Shown: positions 55,444 to 64,000 of the stretch, piece after piece
Layout of the letters: each line of letters starts with the position of its first letter
How positions within the stretch are numbered: position 1 is the first letter of the stretch
Origin: Flectobacillus sp. BAB-3569
GTDB lineage: Bacteria; Bacteroidota; Bacteroidia; Cytophagales; Spirosomataceae
Assembly: GCF_002270355.1 (NCBI RefSeq)
Contig: NZ_NJFZ01000006.1
Span: 372,001 to 436,000 of the forward strand
DNA length: 64,000 nt
Direction: 5' to 3'
The notes under the pieces: model-generated
What the model was told of the DNA's origin: nothing
What the model saw: only the letters and a program-made list of their open reading frames with translations
The model's database searches: none
Position numbers and translations under genes: made by a program

Positions 55444-58400
55444 ATGAAAAAAACTATACTAGTACTATCTCTGCTAGCCTCGTTTTATGCTGATGCCCAA
55501 ACTACTTTTCCTACACAGGAGCAGTTTGGGAAAAATAGAATTCAATACCGCCCATTTCACTGGAAAGTTTTAAGTACACAAAACTTTGAAGTATATTATT
55601 ATGAAGGTGGTCAGCAGAATGCAACATTAGCGATTCAAATGGCCGAATCTGAATTCGACCGTATTACCGACGTTTTGGGCTATTCTCCTTTTAACCGCAC
55701 AAAGATTTTTGTGTATAACGCTACTTCTGACCTTAATCAAAGTAATGTGGGATTGAGCTTGTCGAGCGAAAAAGAGATTCGTGAAGAGAATTTGGCAAAA
55801 TCTCGTATCGAAATAGCGTACTCGGGAAGTGCAGCAACGTTTCGTAAAGAACTTACTCGTGAGATTTCAAGGGTGTTTATCCATGATATGTTGTATGGTG
55901 GAAGTATCAAAGAATCTTTGCAAAACTCCTTGTTGTTGAGCGTACCAGAGTGGTTTATTTCAGGTATTTCTCAATATATTGCTGAGGGTTGGAGTACCGA
56001 GTTGGACTCGTACATGAGCGACGCCATTATCAATAAGTTTATCAAACGCCCTAGTCAAACGGCTGGGCGTGAAGCAGGCTTGATTGGTCAATCGGTTTGG
56101 AACTACATTGCAGAGCGCTATGGGCGTGAAAATATCTCTAATATTCTCAACCTTACCCGTATTATTCGTAATGAACAAACCTCTATTTCGAGTACCCTAG
56201 GAATGCCTTTTTCTAGATTTCTTAAAGAATGGAGAGAGTTTTATACCAGCAATGCCGAAGCTACAATCGCCAATTATACCCTCCCACAATATGATTTTAA
56301 GATAGGACAACAAGCGCTGAATGCTCCCAACCACCTTAATCAATTTAAAATCAGTCCAGACGGTAACTTTTTGGCTTTGACCCGCAATGATTTGGGTCGT
56401 TCGAGTGTGGAGGTGGTTAACCTCAAAACAAAACGTACCGAAACCATCCTGTCAAGTGGCTTCAAAACACTCAACCAGTCGATTGACCATACTTTGCCAT
56501 TAGTATCTTGGACAAAAGGTGGTTCGTTGGCGGTAATTTTTGAAGACCGTGGAGACATGGTGTTGTATTTGTTTTCGGACATTAGTGAAAAAGATTTATC
56601 AGGTAAATTACAAACCAAAAGAGTATTAAAGAATTTTGCCCAAATCAGTGATTTTGATATTTCGGATGCTGGAACTCAAATTGTATTTAGTGCTGAAAGT
56701 AAAGGGCAGAATGACTTGTTTTTGCTAGATGTAGCCCGTTCTTCAGTTAGCCAATTGACCAATGACCTGTATGACGATTTGAATCCTCAATTTGTTGGAA
56801 GTGCAGGAAAAGTCGTATTTGTATCCAATCGTTTGAAGGACTCATTGGAGGTAGATAAAGGCACGCATAAGTCTGTTACAAATCCTTTCAAATTGTTTTT
56901 GCATGAAGGAAAACCTAAAGCTGAGACTGTAAAGGTACTTGTTGATTCATTAGGTAATATCTCTCACCCAGTAGTTGCCGATGGCAATACGATATATTTT
57001 CTGAGTGATGAAAAAGGTATTCGTAACATCTATAAATTGATTGCAGGAGAAAATGAGCCTAATTTAGTTAGTGCTTTCCGTACTGATATTATAAGTTTTG
57101 ATTATGCCTTGTCAAGTAATAGCTTGGTGTATCGCTTCATCGATAATAATCAAGATATAATCGCTTACCAAAAAAATGCAGATTTGAGTATCAAATCTAA
57201 TATCCCATTTACCAATCGTAATGTAAGGTTGTTTGGCGCACCAGTCGTAAATACAGTGAAAGCTCCCAACACTGCTCCCAAACCTACAGAAACACCCAAA
57301 GAGAATTTGACTCAACCAAGTATCAAACTTTTACCTGGCGAAATAGATACCGATAATTATCAGTTTGATGATAATACAACAGCCAAAGCGCCTGCTTCTA
57401 ACACAGCCGACAAGAAGAATGATAGAAAAACTCGTACTGAACGAATTTTGTCATCAAAACAGGCCAGAAAAGATAACATAAAAATCAAAGGACCTACCGA
57501 CTACAATAATGCTTTTGTGGTAAATGGTACAGAAACCGATTTTGTCGTTGACCCACTACCACAAAGAGGATTTGGATTGAATGCCAACCTAAAGATGAAT
57601 GATTTGTTGGAAAATCATTTGTTGAAAACAGGGTTGTTTTTAACCCCAAATCTAAAAAATTCAGATTTGTGGGCAGAATATTCTTACTTGGCACAGAAAA
57701 TAGATTACTCAGTAAGATTCGATAGAAGAACTACCAGCGACGATGGTGAGATACAGGATATAAAATACCGTTTGAACAAGGTAGCATTTACCGCTGCGTA
57801 TCCGATTAATACCAACTCAAGAGTATCAGTTTCAACTAACTTTATTACGACTCGTTATTATGAGTTTGACCTAAATACAAGTGTGATTGCGCCATATTTG
57901 CCAACAATCAATGCGGATTATGTAGGTGCTAGAGCTGAGTATGTGTACGATAATACGATTAGTCATGGGTTAAATCAATTAGAAGGAACACGATTCAAAG
58001 TTCGCTATGATCATTACACAGGTGTAACGTCGGCTTCTGATGGTTTTGAAAAAATTAATGTAGATATTCGTCATTATATCCGTCTTGGCAAAGGAACGAT
58101 TTTGGCATTTCGTGGAGCAGGTGGACATTCTTTTGGAAATGCGCCCAAAGCAACAATAATGGGAGGTGCCGACAACTGGATTGGTCGTACTTATGAGGCT
58201 ACCAACAATAAAAATAATCCATTTACCGCAAGTAGTATCGAAAAAGATTTGTTCTTTCTCGATTACGCAACGCCGCTGAGAGGTTTTAATATGAACAAGA
58301 TTTCGGGTAGTAGCTTTATGGCTCTGAATGCCGAGGTGCGTTTCCCAATTGCGAAATACTTGTACTCGGGGCCAATCTATTCTAATTTCTTTAAAAACTT

Positions 58401-58701
58401 ACAGCTAACAGGTTTTACCGATGTAGGTACTGCTTGGACAGGTATTGGTCCTTTTTCTCGTAGAAATGCTTTTAATACGTATGTGTTGCCAAATCTTACG
58501 CCTGCCCAAATCGCCAATGGTGAAAACATTCCATTTAGAGCAACTATTACCGACTTCCGTAGTCCGTTCTTAGTGGGCTATGGCATTGGCGCACGAACAA
58601 CTATTTTAGGATACTTTGTTAAGTTCGATGTTGGCTGGGGCTTAGAAAACAAAGAGGTAAAAGCGCCAATTTCGTATCTGACTTTGGGATATGATTTCTA
58701 G
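55444..58701 (+). CDS. Large TolB-propeller/outer-membrane-barrel protein with degenerate metallopeptidase-like domain
   Basis: A 1085-residue secreted protein (signal peptide MKKTILVLSLLASFYADAQ). Residues about 30-270 resemble a peptidase-MA/gluzincin-like domain, but the HExxH motif reads RExxR (R139, E140, R143) and the usual downstream Glu of WFxEG is replaced in EWFISGISQY, so it is probably not catalytic. About 290-620 are TolB-like WD40 strands (FKISPDGNFLALTRND, FDISDAGTQIVFSAES, NPQFVGSAGKVVFVSNR). A Pro/Lys/Thr-rich linker (about 600-690) precedes a beta-barrel of BamA/Omp85-like type ending in LGYDF with a terminal Phe. The architecture is known in Bacteroidota, function unclear; surface-exposed outer-membrane role is inferred. 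Confidence 0.8.
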   Translation: MKKTILVLSLLASFYADAQTTFPTQEQFGKNRIQYRPFHWKVLSTQNFEVYYYEGGQQNATLAIQMAESEFDRITDVLGYSPFNRTKIFVYNATSDLNQSNVGLSLSSEKEIREENLAKSRIEIAYSGSAATFRKELTREISRVFIHDMLYGGSIKESLQNSLLLSVPEWFISGISQYIAEGWSTELDSYMSDAIINKFIKRPSQTAGREAGLIGQSVWNYIAERYGRENISNILNLTRIIRNEQTSISSTLGMPFSRFLKEWREFYTSNAEATIANYTLPQYDFKIGQQALNAPNHLNQFKISPDGNFLALTRNDLGRSSVEVVNLKTKRTETILSSGFKTLNQSIDHTLPLVSWTKGGSLAVIFEDRGDMVLYLFSDISEKDLSGKLQTKRVLKNFAQISDFDISDAGTQIVFSAESKGQNDLFLLDVARSSVSQLTNDLYDDLNPQFVGSAGKVVFVSNRLKDSLEVDKGTHKSVTNPFKLFLHEGKPKAETVKVLVDSLGNISHPVVADGNTIYFLSDEKGIRNIYKLIAGENEPNLVSAFRTDIISFDYALSSNSLVYRFIDNNQDIIAYQKNADLSIKSNIPFTNRNVRLFGAPVVNTVKAPNTAPKPTETPKENLTQPSIKLLPGEIDTDNYQFDDNTTAKAPASNTADKKNDRKTRTERILSSKQARKDNIKIKGPTDYNNAFVVNGTETDFVVDPLPQRGFGLNANLKMNDLLENHLLKTGLFLTPNLKNSDLWAEYSYLAQKIDYSVRFDRRTTSDDGEIQDIKYRLNKVAFTAAYPINTNSRVSVSTNFITTRYYEFDLNTSVIAPYLPTINADYVGARAEYVYDNTISHGLNQLEGTRFKVRYDHYTGVTSASDGFEKINVDIRHYIRLGKGTILAFRGAGGHSFGNAPKATIMGGADNWIGRTYEATNNKNNPFTASSIEKDLFFLDYATPLRGFNMNKISGSSFMALNAEVRFPIAKYLYSGPIYSNFFKNLQLTGFTDVGTAWTGIGPFSRRNAFNTYVLPNLTPAQIANGENIPFRATITDFRSPFLVGYGIGARTTILGYFVKFDVGWGLENKEVKAPISYLTLGYDF

Positions 58702-58703
58702 TA

Positions 58704-58764
58704 AATAAAGAGCATAAAAAAGGGACTTCAATCTGATTGAAGTCCCTTTTTTATGCTCTTTATT
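58704..58764. terminator. 61-base perfect palindrome, bidirectional terminator
   Basis: A 30-bp perfect stem (58704-58733 with 58735-58764) around one central base, containing the A-run and T-run of a bidirectional terminator. It starts 3 bases after the barrel protein's stop and overlaps the first two bases of the convergent gene's stop codon complement (58763-58765). Confidence 0.92.
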
Positions 58765-60391
58765 ACTTGTCCTTAGGAACTCTCGCTTCATAAATCTGAA
58801 ACAATCTATCTCCACAGGGGTTTTTGATAAGCTTCGTAGGCCAAATCTTGACTCCCTTTTGCTCTAAATAATGAAGAAAATCTTCTGATTTTTTCTCTTC
58901 CATGGTCACATTGTAGTCATAACGTGTTTTTTTAGCAATATCTGTTGCTATGGCTTGTACAATAATCACAGGTTTGGATCCATTGAAAAACTTTTGATTT
59001 TTGACCCACCATTTCGATAGCTCAGAAGGATATGGAAACAATCGATAAGGCTCTGAAAACGTATTTCTTTTGTTGTCAACACCCAATAGCTGGGTATGTG
59101 TACCCCAATCTGTAGAGATAACCAAGCGATGCTCGTCTTGAGCAACATATTCAATCAATTGATTGATTTCAGGAATAAAAATTTCAGTTACGCAGCTTTC
59201 ATGATTGATATTTTGGAAAAAAAGCACATTCGTGAAAATATTCCACCCCGTAGCAAGGGTTGTGATTCCAACAAAGGGGACTAATCCACCTACGTATTTC
59301 CCCAATTCATAAAAACTACTAAGTATGACGATAGGAAGCATAGGATACATTACAAAACTATGCCAAACGTGAGTGGCAGCGGAGGTAATAATATATTGTA
59401 GAAAAATCAATAATATCAATAAAAGAGCTTGAGTATGTGACGAATGAAAGGATATATGCCCTTTCAAATACAACCAAACATTAATCAGCACACAGCTGAG
59501 AATAACAAGGTTCATGATTGTAGAAGAAAGAACTCCTGCGATACTCCAGCCAAAAACCTTGAAAATACTGTTTTGTAAAAGTAAATACTTGGTTTCTTTG
59601 AAACAAAATATTAGCCGTTCTTTTAAAAAACTGAGTGTCAATCCTCCTCCTTGACCATCGATATGAAGTTGTTTTAAGGTAAATAAAAAAAGAAAAACAA
59701 ATACCATATATCCTGCACTATAACGGAAAAAGTTAGATTGAAACAGACTTTTGAAGTCTAACTTTTTTAAGATAGGCATAACACTCGGAAGTTGCTGGAG
59801 AGCATACACCCCGAACACGGCGTTGGTAAACCAGATAAAATTAAATTTATTATAGACCCCAACAAACATCAAGAAAAATACGGTCAGGCCGTAGCGAAAC
59901 CAATGACTGTTCGGATACGTTAACCATAGTAAGATGATCAGCTTGATAAACATTTCGATACAAGAAGGACCTTTGTCAAATCTTTGTAGCGTCAGAAAGG
60001 TTAAATCGAGAGACAGTACCAATAGTGTGGCAAGAGCGATACTTTTGTTGAAATACTTTGCCGTAATTTTATAACTAAGCCATAAATTGACACAGGCTAA
60101 TAAAAGCATTGGAAGCCTAACACTTAGTACGTTTACGCCAAAAATCTTAAATATTGGCATATAAATCCATGCTTTCAACGCACCAATATAGAGGTAACAA
60201 AGCACCACCCAATCTTTAATCTTATAGATCACAAAGGTCTCTCCATCAAGGTCACCGAGTGAGGCATTAATGAATAGTGTTTCGTCGTATTCCAATCCGA
60301 AATACTGCAACTTGTAGAGTCCTAAAAAGATAAAAATAAGACTTGATAAAGCGATAATAGACTTACTTAGTGTCGTATGATTTTTTAGCAT
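58763..60391 (-). CDS. GT-C-like multi-pass glycosyltransferase (GT39/ArnT-type)
   Basis: A 542-residue membrane protein with 11-12 transmembrane helices in the N-terminal 400 residues and a soluble C-terminal domain. The first periplasmic loop has LEYDETLF (Asp/Glu pair of the GT-C active site) and the second LQRFDKGPSCIE, in the manner of polyprenyl-phosphate-dependent transferases (PMT/ArnT). The C-terminal part (LVISTDWGTHTQLLGVDNKR) is typical of periplasmic domains of these enzymes. Likely transfers a sugar from a lipid carrier to a lipid or protein in the periplasm. Substrate unknown. Confidence 0.75.
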   Translation of the reverse strand: MLKNHTTLSKSIIALSSLIFIFLGLYKLQYFGLEYDETLFINASLGDLDGETFVIYKIKDWVVLCYLYIGALKAWIYMPIFKIFGVNVLSVRLPMLLLACVNLWLSYKITAKYFNKSIALATLLVLSLDLTFLTLQRFDKGPSCIEMFIKLIILLWLTYPNSHWFRYGLTVFFLMFVGVYNKFNFIWFTNAVFGVYALQQLPSVMPILKKLDFKSLFQSNFFRYSAGYMVFVFLFLFTLKQLHIDGQGGGLTLSFLKERLIFCFKETKYLLLQNSIFKVFGWSIAGVLSSTIMNLVILSCVLINVWLYLKGHISFHSSHTQALLLILLIFLQYIITSAATHVWHSFVMYPMLPIVILSSFYELGKYVGGLVPFVGITTLATGWNIFTNVLFFQNINHESCVTEIFIPEINQLIEYVAQDEHRLVISTDWGTHTQLLGVDNKRNTFSEPYRLFPYPSELSKWWVKNQKFFNGSKPVIIVQAIATDIAKKTRYDYNVTMEEKKSEDFLHYLEQKGVKIWPTKLIKNPCGDRLFQIYEARVPKDK

Positions 60392-60674
60392 AAAAGTGTA
60401 AGTATATAGACTGATCCTACGAATTACTTGGTTCTAAAGTGGAAGATTCTTGCTCCCAAATATTTCGTACTGATATAAAGATTTACGAATTGCAAAGATA
60501 TTATACGTTGAGACTATTACTACAATGAAGTGAACAAAACACTTGAAAATAAAGGAGATTATGAATGCTTCCTAAACTAGTCGAACGATGTTGGTACTCG
60601 CTTATTTCTAGATTTTAAGAGGAGTTTTAGAAAATCTTTACGAAATTTGATTTAAAATTAATGTTAACCAATTT
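60392..60674. other. Intergenic, 283 bases, nothing recognised
   Basis: Divergent gap between the membrane glycosyltransferase and proA. An aatgaagtgaaca string at 60523-60535 is similar to the arm of the 39.0 kb hairpin. No clear promoter box. Confidence 0.45.
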
Positions 60675-61946
60675 ATGCAACTTGAAACCATCGAACTAAC
60701 GTCTATTGTGCCAATTTTGGCCAAGACGCATGCGGCTTCGGCAGAAATCCGAAGACTTAGCGACCAACAAAAAAAGGACATTCTCTATCGTTTGGCAGAG
60801 GTATTGGTAGCCAATACAACGCAAATTATTGTAGAAAATGCCCAAGACTTGTTACGCATGGACCCCGCAGACCCCAAGTACGATCGTTTGATGCTTACCG
60901 AAAAACGTATTGCCGATTTGGCTGAAAGTATGAAGGATGTCGCTAATCTAAACGACCCTACTGGTGAATTACTTTTGTCAAAAGAACTTCAAAATGGCTT
61001 AAAAATTAAAAAAATAGCAGTACCAATGGGCGTTGTTGGGGTGATTTTCGAATCTCGTCCAAATGTAACCGTTGATGTAACTGCACTTTGTATCCGCTCA
61101 GGTAATGCCGTGGTGTTGCGTGGGGGCTCTGATGCTTTTGATACCAATACCTATTTGGTAAGTCTTATTCATGATGTATTGCGTGAATTTGGAGTAAATA
61201 CAGACGCTATTACGTTATTGCCAACCGACCGTGCATTTGTCAAAGAACTATTGACTGCTACTCGATTTGTCGATTTAATTATTCCTCGTGGATCAGAGTC
61301 ATTGATTCAGTTTGTACGTCAAAATTCTTTAGTACCAACTATCGAAACGGGTGCTGGCGTATGTCACACCTATGTGGAAAAAACAGCTGATTTAGCCAAA
61401 GCAACCGAAATAGTAGTTAATGCCAAAGTATCTCGTCCTTCGGTATGTAACTCATTGGATACCGTGTTGGTAGATGAAGCGATAGCTGATACATTTTTAC
61501 CAACCTTAATAGAAGGTTTTAATAAATGGAATGTAGAAGTTTTTGCTGATAGCATAGCTTATAAAATCTTAGCTGAAGCAGGTTTTAAATCTTTACAAGA
61601 AGCAACAGAAGCAGATTTTGGACGTGAATTTTTAGACTATAAATGTTCTATCAAAGTCGTTTCAGGCTTAGAAGAGGCATTAGACCATATTAGTAAATAC
61701 TCTTCTCGTCACTCGGAGGCGATTCTTTCAAAAGATACTGACCTTTGTAAACGATTTGTGCAAGAAGTAGATGCCGCCGCAGTGTATACCAACGCTTCTA
61801 CACGCTTCACCGATGGAGGACAGTTTGGATTAGGAGCCGAAATTGGTATTTCAACTCAAAAACTCCATGCCAGAGGACCATTTGCACTTGAGAAGCTTGT
61901 GACTGAAAAATGGATTGTAGAAGGGGATGGTCAAGTAAGATGGTAA
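60675..61946 (+). CDS. proA: Glutamate-5-semialdehyde dehydrogenase (gamma-glutamyl phosphate reductase)
   Basis: A 423-residue aldehyde-dehydrogenase-fold enzyme in proline synthesis: gamma-glutamyl phosphate plus NADPH to glutamate 5-semialdehyde. Catalytic Cys is C258 (VSRPSVCNSLDT). Other marks are MGVVGVIFESRPNVTVDV, GNAVVLRGGSDA, DLIIPRGSESLIQF and ALDHISKYSSRHSEAI. Length matches the family. proB is not in the window. Repeat B and a terminator follow. Confidence 0.95.
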   Translation: MQLETIELTSIVPILAKTHAASAEIRRLSDQQKKDILYRLAEVLVANTTQIIVENAQDLLRMDPADPKYDRLMLTEKRIADLAESMKDVANLNDPTGELLLSKELQNGLKIKKIAVPMGVVGVIFESRPNVTVDVTALCIRSGNAVVLRGGSDAFDTNTYLVSLIHDVLREFGVNTDAITLLPTDRAFVKELLTATRFVDLIIPRGSESLIQFVRQNSLVPTIETGAGVCHTYVEKTADLAKATEIVVNAKVSRPSVCNSLDTVLVDEAIADTFLPTLIEGFNKWNVEVFADSIAYKILAEAGFKSLQEATEADFGREFLDYKCSIKVVSGLEEALDHISKYSSRHSEAILSKDTDLCKRFVQEVDAAAVYTNASTRFTDGGQFGLGAEIGISTQKLHARGPFALEKLVTEKWIVEGDGQVRW

Positions 61947-61950
61947 GCAT

Positions 61951-62082
61951 TTAAGGCTTTGGGCTTTGGGCTTTCGGCGGTGGGCTTTGTAAAAAAGCAT
62001 GGCTGTAGTTAATAAAAACATTTTAACACTCTTTGCCTCGTGCCTGTTGCCTTGTCCCTAAAATAAAAAACGCACGATTACT
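61951..62082 (+). repeat. Repeat family B, copy 4
   Basis: Closest to copy 1 at 18.7 kb (gggctttcggcggtgggct, cattttaacactctttgcc, tgcctgttgccttgtccct, cgattactt) and copy 3 at 44.6 kb. The 395-base gap 61947-62341 holds only this copy, the following terminator, and the dnaX upstream region, where no clear promoter box was seen. Confidence 0.8.
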
Positions 62083-62131
62083 TAATATCGACCATGAATT
62101 ATCTTGAAATTAGGATGATTCTATAAATTTT

Positions 62132-62171
62132 AAAAAAGGCGTTCGAAATTAGCTTTTCGAACGCCTTTTTT
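62132..62171 (+). terminator. Rho-independent terminator
   Basis: A 17-bp perfect stem (62132-62148 with 62155-62171), 6-base loop, T-run within and after the right arm. Ends proA after repeat B. Confidence 0.9.
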
Positions 62172-62341
62172 AATTCTGTAATACAAAAAATAACTAGGCT
62201 CCAGACGTGAAGTATTACGTCCCTACAAGTAAAATTAGCATAATCACTCATGCACTCAATCGCAAATCACTCAATTAAAGATGACTCATGTTTTTGATTC
62301 CCTCGTTTGTCAAATCGTCTTACAATTCCTAACTTGCATCT

Positions 62342-64000
62342 ATGGAAAACTTCGTAGTCTCGGCTCGGAAATATCGCCCTGCTTTGTTTGATTCCGTAGT
62401 GGGTCAATCTCATATTACAACTACTCTCAAAAATGCTATCCGAACCAACCACTTGGCTCAGGCTTTTTTGTTTTGTGGACCACGTGGTGTTGGTAAAACT
62501 ACTTGTGCAAGAATTCTTGCAAAAACTATTAACTGTCAGAATCTTACGCATGAAGCGGAGGCTTGTGGCGAGTGCGAATCGTGTAAAAGCTTTCAAAATA
62601 ACGCATCTTTCAATATTCATGAACTAGATGCGGCTTCAAATAACTCGGTCGATGATATTCGTAATCTAATCGACCAAGTGCGCTATCCACCTCAGTCGGG
62701 ACGATATAAAATTTATATCATCGATGAGGTGCACATGCTGTCGACAAGTGCCTTCAATGCTTTTCTGAAAACCCTTGAGGAGCCACCTGCGTATGCTATT
62801 TTTATTTTGGCAACGACCGAAAAGCATAAAATCCTCCCTACGATTTTATCGAGATGCCAAATTTTTGACTTTAATCGTATTCAAATCGGGGATATGACGC
62901 AACATCTGGCCAATATTGCAGCCAAAGAAGGGATCATTGCCGAATGGAGTGCCCTCGAGTTGATTTCACAAAAAGCCGATGGTGGTTTGCGTGATGCGCT
63001 TTCGATGTTCGACCTTAATGTGACTTTTTCTAAGGACAATACTTTGCACTATGCCGAAGTATTAGAAAACTTACACATTTTGGATTATGATTATTATTTC
63101 AAAATGACCGACGCCCTCATGGAGTCGAAGGTAGCAGAGGCTTATCTACTTTTTGACGAAATATTGAAAAAGGGATTTGATGGGCATCAATTTGTGGTGG
63201 GTTTGTTGGAGCACTTCCGCAATTTATTGGTTTGTAAAGACCCTATAACGGTAAAATTATTACAGGTTTCAGAGAGTGTTCAGCAAAAATATCTGGAGCA
63301 GTCGGCTAAAGCAAACTTTTCGTTTTTGGCATCAGGATTGAGTATCGGTTCTCAATGTGATTTGAATTATAAATCAGCCAAAAACCAAAAATTACACGTA
63401 GAAATCACTTTACTTAAATTGGCGCATATTCCGCATGTGCTCAATTTGAGTGCACTCCCTGCTGTGGAGGGTGGGGCTGCGGGAAAGCCTAGTACCGATA
63501 GTCCTGCTGTAGTTCAGCAGCCTATCAGTGCGCCAACGGCCTCGTCTCAGGTTCCTAGCGCTGTGCCTTCTCAACCAAATAATGCTTCGGCTGGTTCTGT
63601 TTCGACTAATCCTGTACCTGTAGGTGCTATTCCAAAAGTAAATCTTGGGGGACTAAAAAGTACTGCTAATCTAGGAAAACCCGTTGGAGAAACGCCTAAA
63701 GTATCTTCGGCGCCCATGCCTGTATTAGAAGAAAAGCAGGTTGTTCAAAATAAGACTTTTACCAAAGAACAACTCAAAGTACAATGGGATTCATTCGTGA
63801 AATGGCTCGAATCTCGTGAACGCTTCAGCGAGTTTGTAATTCTTAATAGGGATTTTACGCTAGAAGGAACCACAATCCATTTGGCTGTTGATAACGAAAT
63901 TCAAGTAGAACTATTGACCACGGCATTGCGTACAGAAGTACTTACGCATTTGCGTAAAGCCATGCAAAATAGTACGATTCATATTGAGGTATCGATTTTG
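62342..64000 (+). CDS. dnaX: DNA polymerase III subunit gamma/tau, 3' end outside window
   Basis: The frame is open for 553 codons from the ATG at 62342 to the window's edge. It begins MENFVVSARKYRPALFDSVV. Walker A GPRGVGKT (46-53), the four zinc cysteines C65, C75, C78 and C81, Walker B YIIDEVHM (D128), FILATTEKHKILPTILSRC (sensor 1 and arginine finger region). After domain III (about 250-370) comes a Pro/Ser/Val-rich linker and the start of a C-terminal domain (KEQLKVQWDSFVKWLESRE). It loads the sliding clamp. The clamp-loader function is certain; whether frameshifting makes a gamma form cannot be decided, and I saw no obvious slippery site. Confidence 0.95.
   Translation, partial: MENFVVSARKYRPALFDSVVGQSHITTTLKNAIRTNHLAQAFLFCGPRGVGKTTCARILAKTINCQNLTHEAEACGECESCKSFQNNASFNIHELDAASNNSVDDIRNLIDQVRYPPQSGRYKIYIIDEVHMLSTSAFNAFLKTLEEPPAYAIFILATTEKHKILPTILSRCQIFDFNRIQIGDMTQHLANIAAKEGIIAEWSALELISQKADGGLRDALSMFDLNVTFSKDNTLHYAEVLENLHILDYDYYFKMTDALMESKVAEAYLLFDEILKKGFDGHQFVVGLLEHFRNLLVCKDPITVKLLQVSESVQQKYLEQSAKANFSFLASGLSIGSQCDLNYKSAKNQKLHVEITLLKLAHIPHVLNLSALPAVEGGAAGKPSTDSPAVVQQPISAPTASSQVPSAVPSQPNNASAGSVSTNPVPVGAIPKVNLGGLKSTANLGKPVGETPKVSSAPMPVLEEKQVVQNKTFTKEQLKVQWDSFVKWLESRERFSEFVILNRDFTLEGTTIHLAVDNEIQVELLTTALRTEVLTHLRKAMQNSTIHIEVSIL

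Noticed and set aside
62267-62620. 117-codon frame on the minus strand
   Set aside because: Antisense to the clear start of dnaX, whose zinc finger and P-loop are unmistakable.
1-64000. tRNA, rRNA, CRISPR array, riboswitch, transposase
   Set aside because: No cloverleaf-type sequence, regular direct-repeat array, conserved aptamer core or DDE/serine recombinase gene was recognised by eye; tRNAscan and Infernal would be decisive.
62342-64000. Programmed frameshift in dnaX
   Set aside because: No A-AAA-AAG-type slippery run with a following hairpin was found in the visible part of the gene.

Overview
This 64 kb window looks like an ordinary stretch of chromosome from a low-GC member of the Bacteroidota, most likely a Cytophagales-type freshwater or soil bacterium (Flectobacillus, Arcicella or Emticicia-like; genus is a guess). 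The signs are a fused SecDF, a TonB-dependent receptor with an N-terminal carboxypeptidase-regulatory-like domain, signal peptides ending in xAQ, starts with little Shine-Dalgarno sequence, upstream boxes matching the Bacteroidota -7 consensus TAnnTTTG, and strong hairpin terminators after most genes. I see no rRNA, tRNA, CRISPR array, transposase or prophage.

Layout. 0-12.3 kb is a carbohydrate region: a GH63-like glucosidase, an MFS sugar-type transporter, two Gfo/Idh/MocA oxidoreductases, a secreted NodB-like deacetylase homologue and a TIM-barrel sugar isomerase/epimerase. Between the second oxidoreductase and the isomerase sits one foreign-looking gene (9594-11237), an ABC-type ATPase fused to a TOPRIM/DUF4435-like domain, resembling a single-chain version of the PARIS (AriA/AriB) anti-phage pair. 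12.6-22.6 kb holds two glycosyltransferases, a stand-alone KAS III, a phosphohexomutase, secreted proteins and a yidD operon with two paralogous TPR/membrane proteins. 22.6-32.7 kb is housekeeping: a TM2 protein, prfC, an amino-acid permease, secDF, nadC and nadA.

33.1-40.2 kb reads as a phytate/phosphate-scavenging locus: a TPR/HTH regulator, a TonB-dependent receptor, a beta-helix lipoprotein and a beta-propeller phytase. The regulator and the receptor are each broken by two -1 frameshifts, three of the four at A6-A7 runs, while genes elsewhere with similar runs are intact. 40.5-46 kb carries two cation/proton antiporters around a two-component system, all on the minus strand. 46.6-64 kb is housekeeping again: a cyclophilin lipoprotein, an XRE regulator, clpP-clpX, an alpha/beta hydrolase, ade, cmk, a DAO-type oxidoreductase, a very large TolB-propeller/outer-membrane-barrel protein with a degenerate peptidase motif, a GT-C-like membrane protein, proA, and dnaX running off the right edge.

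The intergenic DNA has several dispersed repeat families not tied to any gene: family A (about 190 bp, inverted structure, five full or partial copies), family B (about 110-160 bp, four copies, two in tandem), a hairpin element at 39.0 kb, and a 344-bp MITE-like element with perfect 20-bp inverted repeats at 46.0-46.35 kb. These repeats, the ATPase-TOPRIM gene and the clustered frameshifts are the points most worth a second look.
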